NCBI RefSeq assembly: GCF_041956535.1
Contig: NW_027192195.1
Coordinates: 660,150-724,149, forward strand
DNA length: 64,000 nucleotides
Reading direction: 5' to 3'
From: Calcarisporiella thermophila CBS 279.70
Taxonomy: Eukaryota; Calcarisporiellomycota
Position numbers and translations under genes: made by a program. Of the stretch, positions 46,430 through 59,178 are shown piece after piece; the first letter of the stretch is position 1; every line of letters begins with the position of its first letter. The notes beneath the pieces are model-generated. The model was given only the letters and a program-made list of their open reading frames with translations. It did not search any database and had not been told where the DNA came from.

Positions 46430-49400
46430 ATGTCCTTGTTCCAATGTATAGCAACCAATAATGTTGAGCTTGCTCGCACACTCCTACGCAATGTGCGCTG
46501 GTCCAATCACCCACAGGAGGGCTCACCTCGCCTTTCCGCTGGCAGCGGAAGCTACCAGAGACACTCCCTACAAGGCTCTTCCGGAAAATACTTGTGTGAT
46601 CCAAACAAGCGATCCACGTTAGGCAGAACGCCGCTTCACCTTGCTGCATCGAAAAACCGTGTAGAAATTGCAAAGCTTCTGGTGGAGTGCCCGGCTGTGA
46701 ACATCAACCTACAAGATCTGGAAAATGGCTGGACTGCATTGCACAGGGCGCTCTATTCGGGAAATCTAGAGATTGCGCTGATATTGATGTCAAGAAAGAG
46801 CATTGATCTTCACATCAAGGTAATCACTGCTTCTATCCCTATTCTCTCCCTAGTATGATAAGGGTAGTGGCATCTAATCGTCGGATTCATAATGGTCGAT
46901 TTTATTAGGATTATGATGGCAATACTGCATTCGATCTCCTTAATTCCACCGTTGAAGGTACGGCCCCGCCTCTTACCATCACGGAGGGCGACGAGCTCTT
47001 CACGTGGGGACTCAACGCCAACTATGTCCTGGGTCACCCTGACTCGGACAATCGCACATTTCCTGAACATGTACACTTTTTCAATACCACTATACACGCA
47101 GACCTTGCTCGCATGTCAATACGCGAAATTGCCATGGCAAAAATGCACACTGCCGTGGTGACTTCCGAGCCCATGGATAATCTGTACTTGTGTGGGTTTG
47201 GGCGTGGAGGCCGGCTTGGCCTTCGCGCTGAAACACAGTTGACCCTTAAAAGGGTGGCCGGACTGAATGCCCAGGTCAAGACGGTGGCTCTGGGAAGAGA
47301 TCACACCGTGGTGGTGACAGCGAAGGGAGATGTCTACACATTTGGAAGTAACCGACATGGCCAACTAGGATATGTGGTGGATGTAGCCGAGAACGAGGAG
47401 CCTCTACAACAAAGCCCCCGAAAGGTGATCGCCACCCTCAAGAAGGAGATAATCTTGGGTGCGGCGGCAAGCCGTGTGCACACGGTGGTGCACACAGAGA
47501 CAGACATGTATTCGTTTGGACTGCACCAGGGTCAACTTGGTAAGAAGCGTGGCATATTTATTTCAAGTCTCCACGATGATACATCTTCTCACACCCCCTC
47601 TCCTCCCAATCTATGCTGTAGGATATCCAAAAAATACACACAGCGATATCCAACCGGTTCCTCGCAACATGTTCGTTGCCCCTTCAGGCCAAAAGATCCT
47701 TCAAGTTGCTGCAACCGAAAAGGCAACGGCCTGCTTATTATCCACTCACGACGTTCTCGTCTTTGCCGATTACAGCTCACACCGAGTCATGTAAAGTCCT
47801 CCTTTCTCATATCTTAATGATGACTTTGTGATCACTGATTAATGTTGCCGCTACAGATTCCCAATGGAGCGATTCCCACCCGAAATATCCGTTTACCGCC
47901 ATGAGCCCAACTACATTGTCAGAATTCTGTCCGGGGGGGACCAGTTTTTGGGAGCAGTTTCCTCTACCGGTGATTTCTATACATGGTCGACAAATGGTTT
48001 TGGTGCTTCCAGCGGTGATCACCCACTCCCTCGTCGCAATCAGCGTCGCCATGCTGTCTCGGATCCGAAGCGTGTATGGTCGCTCCGAAAAAAGCATTTC
48101 GCCGTTAGAGACGCGGCGATTGGCCAAGATGGCGCGGTTTTGATTGCCACCGAGAGCGGACACGTCTTTTACGGGGTTCCCAGGAAGGAAGTCAAGCGTG
48201 ACAAGAGCGGGGTGGGGAAAAAATTCCACAAGTTTTCTCGGGTGCAGTATTTGCAGCGCGTGGTGATGGTTAGAGCAAGCCCTCAGGGAGCCTTTGCCGC
48301 AGTGAAGAGCAATGTACTACGGGAGGCATTGTCTGTTCGAAATACGGCGATGGATGAGGATCTGAGAAAAGTGTTGACTCACTTGAGCCTGGAAGAATCT
48401 GCGAATAAGGGGAGGGAAGAAATGAAGGAAGAAGGGGCTGACGATGCGGATGGGGAGAATGAGGAGACGACAAGCGGAGGGAGTGACAGTGAGAATCTGC
48501 CTGCAGATAGTCTGACCAAAAATAACACCGAGAAAAAAGCTACAAGGCATGGCAGCGGAGCTAGAAGCTCAGCACACACCGTCGCCATGCCACTTGCGAA
48601 CATACACAAGCTGTGGGATAGCCAACCTCCCCTTCCTTCAAAGGGTGGCGATTTTGCATTTCTCGTGGAGGGGCGTCGTGTGTGGGCGCATCGGGCCATT
48701 CTCGCGGCCCGAAGTCGTGTCTTTTTGGAAGTTTTCCGAGAGACAGACCCAGCTCGCCAGCGTGAGCTTGCTGCGGAACTCGGCAGTGTGCGGTGGTGTG
48801 ACGAGGGATTGGGGGGGCGTCGATACCTTGAGCTTCAACTGGGAGGCGGATTTCTCATGCAGTCAATATTGCTCTTGCTTGAATATCTCTATACCGACCG
48901 GTTTATCCCAATCTGGCAGCCATCGCTTTATAATTCTCAACCTCACTCGCTCAAGCTGTCCGAGGAGGATGCTCGCATTGCGCAGACTGTACTTGCGGAT
49001 CTCAAGCGGTTGGCCCGCATATTGGAGCTGCCCCTACTGAGAAACGCTCTGCACTCTTTTTCTTGTCGCCCAGCGCCCTCTCTCACCACTGATCTCGCCA
49101 AATTTTGTCCTCTGGTTATTCGAAGTGCCGGGGAGGGAACATGGGAAGCAGAGACGGCTGGGAGCAATGGGGAGTATCTTGCCGATACGTACATCCGGCT
49201 TGCAGACGGTGTCGTGCAGTGCCACGAGATCATACTAAAGAGGCGGTGCCGATTTTTTGATGCGTTGCTGGATACTGAATGGGTGCGGCATCGCTTGGAT
49301 GAGGCCCGGCGTCAATACCCTGTTTTGCTGGGGGCCAAAGTCAGCAGCGGACACGCTTGTGGGGACCGAAGCGGTGTGGTGGTCGACTTGGCGCATCTAC

Positions 49401-51444
49401 GGTGGGAAGTTTTCCAATATGCGCTGCGAAATCTGTATGGCGCAGAAGGCAGCGAGGCTCTGCAGGAAGTGCGGTGCGAGACGTTGGATGGATTCATCGA
49501 GCTACTTTTCGAGATCCTTGCTGTTGCGAACGAACTTCTCCTCTCTGAGCTCAAGGAGGCGTGCGAGGCGGTCATTTTCAGGTTTTTGCATCTACGGAAT
49601 GCAGTAGCCATTCTGGAGATCGCCAGTACCTATGAGGCATCGCAGTTGAAGCAAGCGTGTCTGAAATACTTGTGTACCAATTTGGAGACGGTCCTGGAAT
49701 CCCGCCTAATCGACGGCTTGGCGCCGGAGCTGCTGGCTGATCTGGAGGCCGAGTTGCGTGAGCAGCAGCTGAATAAGATGCCAGTATCGCGAGGCGGAAA
49801 GCTTATCCCACCTGTACCCGAGGATATGCCAAGCGAGGTGGAGGACGTGTGGGACGGGACTGGTACGAAATGGTATGATGCAAGGAGAGAATCGGCGGTC
49901 CTGTCCTCCTCTCTCGAGGCTAAACAGGAGATTGCCGTCGGTTCATATCGCTCCATAGCGACCTCATCCTCGATCGCCGACGAGGACGGAATAGAGCTTC
50001 CTAGTGCCCTGGACCACGAGGAGCCAGGAGACACCGAGGGGGCCTCCGACATGATCTTCCGTATGGATTCCGATTCACCCGCACGACATCCGGCTTCTCC
50101 GGCATATAGCCAGCGCAGAGACGAGGAGGAATTCACAGTTGTGATGCGAAGGAGAAGATCGTCGGCATCTCCACTTGCTAAATCACCTGGCCTGCGCTCC
50201 CATCCGCAACCAATGGCGGATTTGATGTCTCCTGCCGCTTCAAGCTCCATTGGCGATGGGTCTCCGAGGAATGGATCGAATGTAAACGGAAACTGGACAC
50301 GCACCGAGGCTACTGAGTCGTAAGTTCCATGCTTTTGCCCCTGGAATCCAAAACTTCCCCCTATTCACGACGAATAATATTTATATTCTATATATTTAGG
50401 CCGAAGGTCGATTTTCGAAAAATCATGGAGGAACAAGGAAGTGGCCACTCGGCTCCTTCCACCAGACACTCCAATGCCGTTTCCAATCTATCCCCATCTA
50501 AACCTGACAACTTTGCAGGCAAAGTGCAGCAAAATGCCCCCACCTCGCCCTCTGCTGCCGTCCCAACGTCTCCTGCTTCCACATATCTGACCCCTGGTGC
50601 AGGATCTTCGCAGTGGCCAACATTGATGTCTTCTACAGTGACTACACCACCCCGGCAAGCATCATCGAAACCTTCGCAGCCGCCTATGTCCGTCTCAAAG
50701 CCCTCGCACTCTACTTCAGAAGAGGCGGCACCATACGCCTTCAAGCATAAGCTTTCTCAGAAGGAGCGGCGCAGGCTGGCTAAAGAGGAATCCCGAATGG
50801 AGCCTAATGGCCAGCGGAAGCCAGCGTGGGTCGGATGGAATGTGCCTAAGCCGGAGTCAAACTCTGCTGGCGCTGCTGCGGGTGGAAATGCGCCCGCTAA
50901 GAGCTCCTTTTTGGGAATACAGATGCAGCAGTTAAAGACTGAGAAACGGGTGAGCGCGAAAATCCACCCCTCTGACGCCAAATCCGGATGGTCTAGGTAA
51001 GTCTGGTTTTGTTTGGGCTAAGAGCGTGGTGGCTTGCTGACGTTCTCTCCACCCTTCCATAGCCATAATCCATGGGCCAACGATTCTGGTGTGGATAAAT
51101 TCTCAGGAAGGGAAACCGCCGGCCGCTCCGCCTCAATAGATGCCAGCCATTCCGCGCTCGAAGCACGGCCGACCTATTTTGTCGCCCACCGCCGTATCCG
51201 CCGCCCATCTCAGCCCTCTACCTCCAATGCCCTGGCGGTTGCCAGCAGCCCGCCATCCTCCTTCGCCTCGATTCAGAATCAGCAGCTGCTTGAACAGCAG
51301 CTGGCACGTCGCACCCGCAAGAAGAACCTTACTCGTATACAATACGAGGAGCGCGCACTCGAAGAAATGAAGATCCACTATGCCTTGCTGGCCGAGATGG
51401 GAAGTGGCGAGTGGTATACATGGACAATGATAGAGGAGGAGTGA
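46430..51444 (+). CDS. IBTK: IBTK-like protein: ankyrin, RCC1 and two BTB domains
   Basis: The human homologue is a substrate adaptor of CUL3 ubiquitin ligases. About seven exons encode roughly 1,500 residues. Exon 1 gives ankyrin repeats (GRTPLHLAASKNRVEIAKLL, GWTALHRALYSGNLEIALIL). Then comes an RCC1 propeller: DELFTWGLNANYVLGH, LYLCGFGRGGRLGL, DVYTFGSNRHGQLGY and DMYSFGLHQGQLGYP. The first BTB domain starts DFAFLVEGRRVWAHRAILAA. The second starts YIRLADGVVQCHEIILKRRC and is followed by a BACK-like helical region. The C-terminal part is Ser/Pro-rich with KLSQKERRRLAKEE and, in the last exon, NLTRIQYEERALEEMKIHY, both matching the end of animal IBTK. Intron phases fit at each junction. The domain order is the same as in metazoans. 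Confidence 0.92.
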
Positions 51445-51796
51445 GTTTAGACCTTTGTTTTTTTTATTTTTCTCTCTCCTCAGGGTCCACCTTGAATTTT
51501 GTTTTATACTCTATTCTCATACACGTGGAACTAAAATTATTTTAATTAATTTAATTTACTCTTTTATGAATACGGGAATCTAAACTCAATGTAAGAGGGA
51601 TCTGGCGGGACGTCGCCCGACCTCCTTAAATCAGCCCCTATTTTGGCTCAGGAAAGAAGGCGGGGTAACATCCCGCAAAGCTTCTGCATCTATACATAGA
51701 AATGGGAGCACGAATTGACAGAGATCTACGATGAGCCTCAACTCCTCGTTTTCCCCTCCACCCCCCCTTCTCCCGATAAAACTTGAGCAGAACTCC
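51445..51796. other. Convergent intergenic region
   Basis: Short AT-rich 3' flanks of the IBTK-like gene and the coiled-coil gene. No gene is seen. Confidence 0.6.
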
Positions 51797-53561
51797 TCAA
51801 GAAGCTGCTTTTCTTCCTTCGCTGAGACCTTCCATTAGCACGAGCCGAATGTCGGGGTTCCTTTTAGCTCGGTCATAGATTGCCAACTTCCTCATCGATA
51901 ACATATAGATGGCCTTCATGAACATGCTTTCAGAATACCCCCGTTCCTGAATCGTTTTGTTCACCTCCGACTTTAGTTGCTCAAGCGTCATCACTCCTCC
52001 CGCCTCACGCAACACTCGGACAATAGTTGCCGCAAGGACCACGTCCTGAGACGGGCGGAACCACACAGGCAGATCCGGTATGTTCTGATCGGAAATGATA
52101 GTATCAACTAGGAAGCCGTTGATTTGACTTTCAGGGGGATGTAGTTAATAGGGTGGCCGTGCATGAAATAAATTGCTTAAGCTCACCTTATAAGATCCAG
52201 CTCTCGCTCCAAACTTAGTGATATTTCAGTGTCTTTTACCAGATCCTCCACGGCCTTGTAACATTGTTGCTACAAACATGGTCACAGCAAGCTTAGTCAA
52301 AGAGAACAGTAGATAGAGTCCAGTTGTTCATTCGTACCATCATGATGGACACTTTGCCCCTGCTTTCACCTCCTTTCAACCCTCGCATGTCTTCGACTAT
52401 CTCCTGAATTCGCTCAAATGCTTCTTCTCCGGGAGCGCTGTTTGATTTCGTCCGAGTAGGAGTCTTTGGGGCCACTTCGGCCATGGCTTTTCGCCGTTTC
52501 TCGACCACAGATGCTAAGGGGGAGAGCAGCGCGACCGTCAATTTTTTAATCTTCAGATTCTAAATGAATGGATCGACGCCGATGCTTACCACATTCCTCT
52601 AGTCGTTTTCGTTTTTTGGACAGCTCTTCTTTCAGTCGCGCTATTTCCTCATCCTCTATTTGGTTTTCTTTCTCCTCGGAAGCGTCCACATCCTCAGACT
52701 CCTGGGCTTGCTGTCGAAGATGTGCATTCTGATACTCCTGTATTTCTTGCTCTAGTCTTTCCATCTAAGATACAAAACCGATTTAATAAATTGGACATAT
52801 TGAGGCACAGAGGGTCAGTGAAGTGGCCAACCTCTTCGTCCTTTTCGCTCAACATCTTTTCCAGGTTTTGAATGTCCATCTGCTCGCGTTTTATTTCCTG
52901 CTCGAGATCCTTGGAGCTTTTTTCGTTCAACGGCGCCTTCTTGGTTAGAACGGTCAAGTTGTTGTCTTGCTAAATGGTGGATAAAATAGTGATTTAATGT
53001 GGTTTATACTTCAACAGTGAGCCAGAGTGCCTCTTCATACCTCGTTCAATTGCGACTGCAATTCTGCAACATAGATTTGCATGTCAGAATGTTGCCGTGC
53101 CAGATAGTGGATGCGCTCAGTGGTCTCCGACAAGTCACTATATAATATACATTCAAAAAATTGAGTTGCTGCAATTTGCATATTGGAGGCAAAGCATTCG
53201 TACCAGATCTTTGCAAGCTGATTAGCCGCGGTCAAGAGTTTCTCTGTGTCAGACATGCCTGTGGTCTGCCCTTTGACCTTTAAAACAGGCTCCTCATCCT
53301 CCCTAGCTCAATGGAATTAATAAGTGATGCTACAGCTTTCATAGAGGCCGAATGGGCTGCTTACTTTGCCTGATCCCCTACCGCACTCACCGGCATGAAC
53401 AATTTTGTTTCATGGAGTTTGGCACCGCGAATGACGGGCTTTACGCGGCTCTCTGGAGATAGCAGTGCCTGCACCGTACCCGATTCAAGGGTGGGGAATT
53501 CAAGCGATGCCATCGCTTGGGTCATGTTTAATATCTTGTCAAGATGCGCAAGAATGGCCAT
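51797..53561 (-). CDS. Coiled-coil protein with Spc34-like N-terminus and helical C-terminal domain; possible kinetochore (DASH) protein
   Basis: Eight or nine exons encode about 440 residues. The N-terminus (HLDKILNMTQAMASLEFP, ALLSPESRVKPVIRG, HETKLFMPV) resembles the start of DASH/Dam1 subunit Spc34. There a helix is followed by LxFxxP, NALL, LIRD and an HExxLF-type motif. Residues about 100-240 form long coiled coils (LEQEIKREQMDIQNLEKML, LKEELSKKRKRLEE). A phospho-site-rich TPTRTKSNS linker follows. The C-terminal 90 residues (VLREAGGVMTLEQLKSEVN, ESMFMKAIYMLSMRKLAIY) look like a winged-helix fold, which canonical Spc34 lacks. The ATG at 53561 is the first after the divergent TRAPPC5 promoter. 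Identification is tentative; another kinetochore or meiotic protein with a winged helix is possible. Confidence 0.5.
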
Positions 53562-53714
53562 AGTGTAAAATTCGTGTTCTCTAAAGGGCGTGAATAAAAA
53601 TTGCGCGGAAAAGTCGCGTAAAAAAAATGGATATGTGATGGCTGGTGGCGCAGATTTTAACCATTTTGTCCACTGCAATTTAGCGGAGAGGAATAGGATA
53701 TAGAGCATTGAGCC

Positions 53715-54602
53715 ATGAATACAACACGATCTTCGATAATGTCGGATGCTTCATCCGCTACCATCATTCCACTGTCTCTACCGAAACGGTCGTCCGCAGC
53801 ACCTGTACCCGCAAGCGGCGTGTCTTTCATTCTAGAGCGGCCGCTGAACAAAACTAAATCTAGCGAGGTATGCATCGCATTTCTTAATAATGGAGCAGCC
53901 ATGAATTGCGGCCACAGGAAAGATCCGGGCGCTTAACATAGCATCCATTCCAATGTCTGAAACCTAATTGTCTAAATTCTTGCCTTCCCTTCCTCTTCCT
54001 TCCATTTTTTTTATTACTGCAGGTCAGCTTAGCATCTTTCTCATTTCTCTTCTCTGAAATGCTCCAATACGCCCAAAAAAGAGTGCATGGCATCCAGGAT
54101 CTGGAGAGACGCCTAAATGAATTTGGATATCGGGTGGGACAACGCTTTCTCGAGCTCCTCATGTGGCGGGAGCGGCACGGCAAGCGGGAGACACGGGTGC
54201 TCGGCGTGCTCTATTTCGTGCATACCGTGGTGTGGAAGTGCCTGTTCGGAAAGCAAGCAGACTCACTGGAAAAGAGTACGGAGAACGAGGACGAATGTGG
54301 GTATTTCCTGATAGCGCATGCAGGTAGATTTGCTCATCCTCTGTGAATTGCTTTGCATATGGATAGACATGATTTCCGACAACGATCCGCTGGTCTCCAA
54401 GTACATCTCGGTGCCCAAGGAGCTCTCCCAGCTGAACTGCAATGCGTTTGTGGCCGGAGTTGTCGAGGCAATTTTGGACGGATGCCAGTTTCCTTCCAGA
54501 GTCACCGCCCATACCGTCCCCATCGATGGATATCCACTTCGCACCACCATCCTCATCAAACTAGACCGAGAGGTCCTGTTACGTGAGGAACAGTTAAAGT
54601 AA
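53715..54602 (+). CDS. TRS31: TRAPP complex subunit 5 (Trs31)
   Basis: Core subunit of the TRAPP tethering complexes, exchange factors for Ypt1/Rab1 in ER-Golgi transport. Three exons encode about 225 residues. The N-terminus is a 50-residue Ser-rich leader ending [14 protein letters not shown]. Then come [39 protein letters not shown] and [16 protein letters not shown], all typical of the bet3-like fold. Splicing across the second intron gives [20 protein letters not shown], then [15 protein letters not shown] and [10 protein letters not shown]. The homologous order and spacing match Trs31 and human TRAPPC5. The ATG lies about 150 bp from the divergent coiled-coil gene, implying a shared promoter. 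Confidence 0.95.
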
Positions 54603-54899
54603 AACGACACCTTTTGTTTTTGTTTACCTTATCTTTTTTTATGTCATATATATACAATGCTGCAAGTTGGGGTGTAATAAAAATGATGGTTGAAAAAAAA
54701 AGGGAAGGTTGCTTTATTAAAGAATCGAAAAGAGCAAAACCAAATTTAAAAGATTAAAAGAAAAGAAATTCACCGCCCCGCCCCCGCAATGATAAACAAC
54801 AAATAATATATATTTTATATACTTAGACCCATGACCTAAAAATGATAAACCGATGCTGATAATCCATTAAAAAATGTAGGCGGGAGGACCAGCTGGACT

Positions 54900-56006
54900 T
54901 TACTGTTTGTCCTCCTCAGCATCCTTGGGCTTCTCGGCGGGCTTCGCCTCCTCGGTATCCTCCTGTAAATCCGAGGTCCAGAGGGTCAGGTTGTCGCGCA
55001 GCAGCTGCATGATAAGTGTGGAGTCCTTGTAGGATTCCTCGTTGAGGGTGTCGAGCTCCGCAATCGCGTCATCGAATGCTTGTTTTGCGAGGTGGCAGGC
55101 GCGATCGGGCGAGTTCAGAATTTCATAGTAGAACACGGAGAAGTTGAGCGCGAGGCCGAGGCGGATCGGGTGCGTGGGCGCCAGCTCCGTCTGTGCGGCA
55201 TCTGTGGCCTGCTTGTACGCATCATGCGCATTGGTTGCAGCATCCTTGCGAGTGTCGCTCGTGAGGAACTCGGCCAGGTAACGGTAGTAGTCGCCCTTCA
55301 TCTTGTAGTAGAAGACCTTTGACTCTCCGTTGGAAGCGGCGGGGATCAAGTGATTCTCAAGCACTTTCAAGATGTCCTCGCAGATTTCATTCAGCTCCTT
55401 CTCGACCTTCTGGCGGTACGTCTTAATCATGGCGACGTGCTCCTGGTTGCCCTTGTTTTCCTCCTTCTGCTCGATGGAGGAGATGATACGCCAGGAAGCA
55501 CGGCGGGCGCCAATGACGTTCTTGTACGCGACGGAGAGAAGGTTACGTTCCTCGACGCTGAGTTCCTGGCCGCTGGCAGCCACCGCTTTCATGCTCTCCA
55601 CCATCTCTGCACAGTGGATAGAGGTCAGATGATGTTCAAGAGTAAATTCAGAAGAGGGAGCGAGGGGGAAGTAGCCCCCCAAAAAATAGGCGTGTTGTAA
55701 GTGAACGTGTTACTAACCTTCGTACCTAGAGAGAGATGAGTTAGAATCCACCCATCAGGTGCACATAAGAAGTAAGATATATTTACCTCTCGGACTGCTC
55801 AGCCAGTTTAGCGAGGAAAACCTGATTTTCGCGCTCCTGCCAAGATGAAATGGGGAAATTGCGCCATTAGTACACGAGATTCAAGAACCGGGTGGGCACC
55901 ACCGGCAACATCTCTCTTGCTAGGCCCCATCAATAACTCGCAAGGAACCCTCGGCTCCCTTCGCGAGTTAAAGGGAGGGAGAAAAATAAATACTTACAGA
56001 GGACAT
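54900..56006 (-). CDS. 14-3-3 protein
   Basis: Dimeric phosphoserine/phosphothreonine-binding adaptor (Bmh1/Rad24 type), abundant in the cytosol. Four exons. Exon 1 encodes only three residues (56006-55998) and exon 2 gives [16 protein letters not shown]. Exon 3 is an 8 nt microexon at 55725-55718 that completes RYE. Exon 4 runs from about 55609 to 54900. Family signatures: [20 protein letters not shown] (signature 1), [31 protein letters not shown] and [18 protein letters not shown] (signature 2). Phosphopeptide-contacting Lys, Arg and Tyr positions in these blocks are intact. The tail is short and acidic (AEEDKQ). Length about 255 residues, normal for the family. Codon use is strongly GC-ending, as expected of a highly expressed gene. 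Confidence 0.97.
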
Positions 56007-56259
56007 TTTGAATCTTGATGTCAATTAGTTGGAAAGGTGATGAATAAAGAGAAAACGATGGAAGAAAAATTGTTGGAGTCACAAGTGAAGAAAAAAATTC
56101 GATGGTGATATAGGGCGGGGGTGAAACTTCTACGGGCACACGATCCACCACAGTTAATCCAGAAAAATTCCAATTTGCCTGTCGGAGTGACCACTAACTT
56201 TGAATTATTTTCCTCTACTAAGTTATTCAAGCACCAGGAGCTAGTTTCGTTGTTCTATA
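56007..56259. promoter_or_regulatory. Divergent promoter of the 14-3-3 and OSH3 genes
   Basis: About 250 bp between start codons, AT-rich, no specific site assigned. Confidence 0.45.
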
Positions 56260-59178
56260 ATGCAGGAGGTAATGTTAGAGAAGCAGGCCCATTCTTTTAA
56301 TTCCCATACGGCAGTGTACTCATTTTTTTTCTGCGGGGTGCGGGCGGAGCTAGGTCGAAGTACAGCCTCGCGACATTTTTCAGCATTTTATCCGAGTCGA
56401 CCGCAAGGGCCAGACATTGCTTTGGTGGTTTTCGACAAAAAACAAGAACATTTCCTTCGGCCTATACAAGAGAGCAATCCCCGGTGAACTGACCAATCTT
56501 CTGTCCATTTCCACCAGCAGCCCCGGCCTAAGCAGCAGTTCATCTGTGTATAGTCGCGATTCGGGCGATGGAGAGTCTCCGGAGCCCCCCATTCCCTCGA
56601 CCCCCGGAAGCCTGGGCCGCAAGAAAATGAGTTCAGCGTCTTACAAACTCGCCCAGGCGGAGCTCATTGAAGTCATCCCTATCCAGCATTACGACTCATT
56701 TTCCAACACCATAAAGGGGCAATACACCGTGAAGGAGGAGGGCACCTATGTATTATGCTTCGGTAGGAAAAATAGCATAGCTTGTGACGCGAGAATGGAT
56801 TGACGATATCCCCCGTTGTCTTTTGTAATTTTTCAGACAATACATATTCCCGCAACACACCCAAAAAGCTCACTTTCTTCGTTTCGCTCTCGAATGGTAA
56901 GATATTGCCTTTTCTAGCCATGGGCCCGATGCTAACGAGTTGTTTGGTACTCTGCTTGCCTCTTAGGAGAATTAGGACAAGTTGGCTCGCAACCTGAGGT
57001 GTCTGGGTGGATTCTGAAAAAGAAACGCAAGAAAATGCAAGGTAACCCTTCTCAAATTCAATCGCTGCCTGAGTTCTTCGACTGAATATGCAATTTTGCA
57101 TGGCCTCAAGGTTGGGCCAAGCGGTGGCTCGAACTCGACCAAGGAAACCTCTCTTATCGTCTTCACCCACAAGGGGTTATCCGTGGGTCCATCCAGCTGG
57201 CCATGTGCACGGTTGCCGTCTCTCCGCATCAAAACACCATCCACGTGGACTCGGGAACAATAATCTATCATCTTCGGGCCCTCACTAAAGAAGACTACGA
57301 CATGTGGGTCAAGGCGATCCGATCCTCAAAGCGAAGCTCGATGGACAAGTCGATCATGAACTTGGAAAACGGGGTGCGGTTGTCTGGAGAGTCTAGGACC
57401 TCTTCCTCATTTTCCGGCGAGTCGGAGGAGTCCCCCTCGGCAGCCCCGGAGCTAAATGGGATGATTGCACGGATGGAGAGGGATTTCTCAAAAGTTGCCG
57501 AGCTCATCGCGAAGGTCTCGCAGCGAGATCCGGCCGCAAAACAGCTCAGCGAGGAATTCCGGATATTCACGGCGAGTAAGGAGCGGATGGTGGAGAGGGT
57601 CCGCAAGGAGATGCTGCAGTGGGCCTCCGAATCGGGGAAGAAGCAGGTCGTCACGCCTTCAGTGCCGGGCGGAAGATCAAGACCGGTGTCCATGCTCTCC
57701 ACCATGAGCCATGACGTATTCTATGACGCAGACGAGGACATCCTCAACCTTGACGAGAAGGAGCAGGACGGGCAAGCGGAGGCCGAGGACTCCGACCAGA
57801 TGGTGCCGACGGTCGAGGAGGAAGAAGAGACAAGGGCCGATCTGGAGGAGCAGCTCAAGCGAAACGCCGAACTCCGGGCCGAAGTCGATGCGGAGGTCAC
57901 CACCCTTGCCGCCCCGACTAACTTCACGCGGCGCCAGCTCCTCCCTCACCCGGTTTGCGGCGACGAGGTTTCGCTGCTCTCGATCCTGCGCAAAAATGTT
58001 GGCAAAGAGCTCTCCGCGGTGTCGATGCCCGTCTCGGTTAATGAGCCGCTCAATGTGCTGCAGCGCCTCTGCGAGGATCTCGAGTATTGCGAGCTGCTTG
58101 ACAAAGCAAACCAGCTGGAGGATAGCATGATGCGCCTTGCCTATGTGGCTGCGTTCTCCGTGTCCTCCTTTTCGAATACCCAACACCGCATTGCCCGCAA
58201 GCCGTTCAACCCTCTGCTTGGCGAGACGTACGAGTGCGTTTTTCCCGAGAAGGGCTTCCGGTTCATTTCCGAAAAAGTGAGCCATCATCCGCCCATCATG
58301 GCTGTAAGTTGGTTTTGGAGTCGCTCGCTGTGCCTTCCCTATTTTGGAAGAATGAAAATGGCGCCCTAACTTGGAATCTGACTCTTTCTCTCTCTCTCTC
58401 TCTCTCACTCCAGTGCCATGCTGAGTCGCCCAACTTCACCTTTTACCAGGATAACAAGGTGAAGACGAAATTCTGGGGCAAATCGCTCGAGCTCATTCCC
58501 AGCGGGGTCGTGCACGTGCGACTTCCCCGCCACGGCGACCATTTCACCTACACGAAGCCCTCCACCTGGACCCGCAACATGCTCGGCGGGACGCGCTATT
58601 TCGAGCACATCGGAGAAGTCCGCGTCACCAATCGCACCACCGGCGAGTACGCGGACCTCACGTACCGCGAGTCCGACTTCTGGGGCAACAAGCGCAACGA
58701 GGTGGAGGCGGTCTTGCGGCGGAGAGACGGGACGCCATGGCGCACTCTCCGAGGCAAGTGGAACGAGGGGCTGGCGCTGGAGGTGGGGGCGGACGATTTG
58801 CACGTGCTTTGGCGCGCCAAGCCGGCGTTCCCCGGCCAGGAGTCCTACTATGGCTTCTCCCGGTTTGCAATCCAGCTGAACGAGATCACCCCCGATTTGC
58901 GGGGCAAGCTGCCGCCGACGGATACGCGCTATCGCCCCGACCAGCGGCTGTTCGAGGAGGGCAAGGTGGCGGAGGCGGATGCGGAGAAGGAGCGGGTCGA
59001 GCGGCTGCAGCGCGAGAACCGGAGGCGGCTCGAGGCGGAAGGCCGAACGTGGGTGCCGCAGTGGTTCGAGTTGCGCGAGGATGACTACGGCGAGGAGGGC
59101 AAGAGCTGGCAGTATCGTGGGCGGTACTGGGAGACCCGGGAGCAAGGTACTTTTGAAGAAAAGATGCGGCTGTGGTAG
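56260..59178 (+). CDS. OSH3: Oxysterol-binding protein homologue, Osh3 type (GOLD, PH, ORD)
   Basis: Lipid-transfer protein at ER-plasma membrane contact sites. About six exons encode roughly 880 residues. Exon 1 encodes just MQE; the second begins VEVQPRDIFQHFIRVD and continues LLWWFSTKNKNISFGLYKR, the Osh3 N-terminal GOLD-like domain, ending DNTYSRNTPKKLTFFVSLS. The PH domain reads SGWILKKKRKKMQGWAKRWLEL to YDMWVKAIRSS. A FFAT-like core FYDADE near the middle would bind the VAP protein of the ER. The ORD starts RRQLLPHPVCGDEVSLLSIL and contains the family signature EKVSHHPP, directly followed by an intron with a TC dinucleotide run, then PNFTFYQDNKVKTKFWGKSLE. The C-terminal DPRxRPDQ-like motif (TDTRYRPDQRLFEEG) closes the lipid pocket. 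All hallmarks are intact. Confidence 0.94.
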
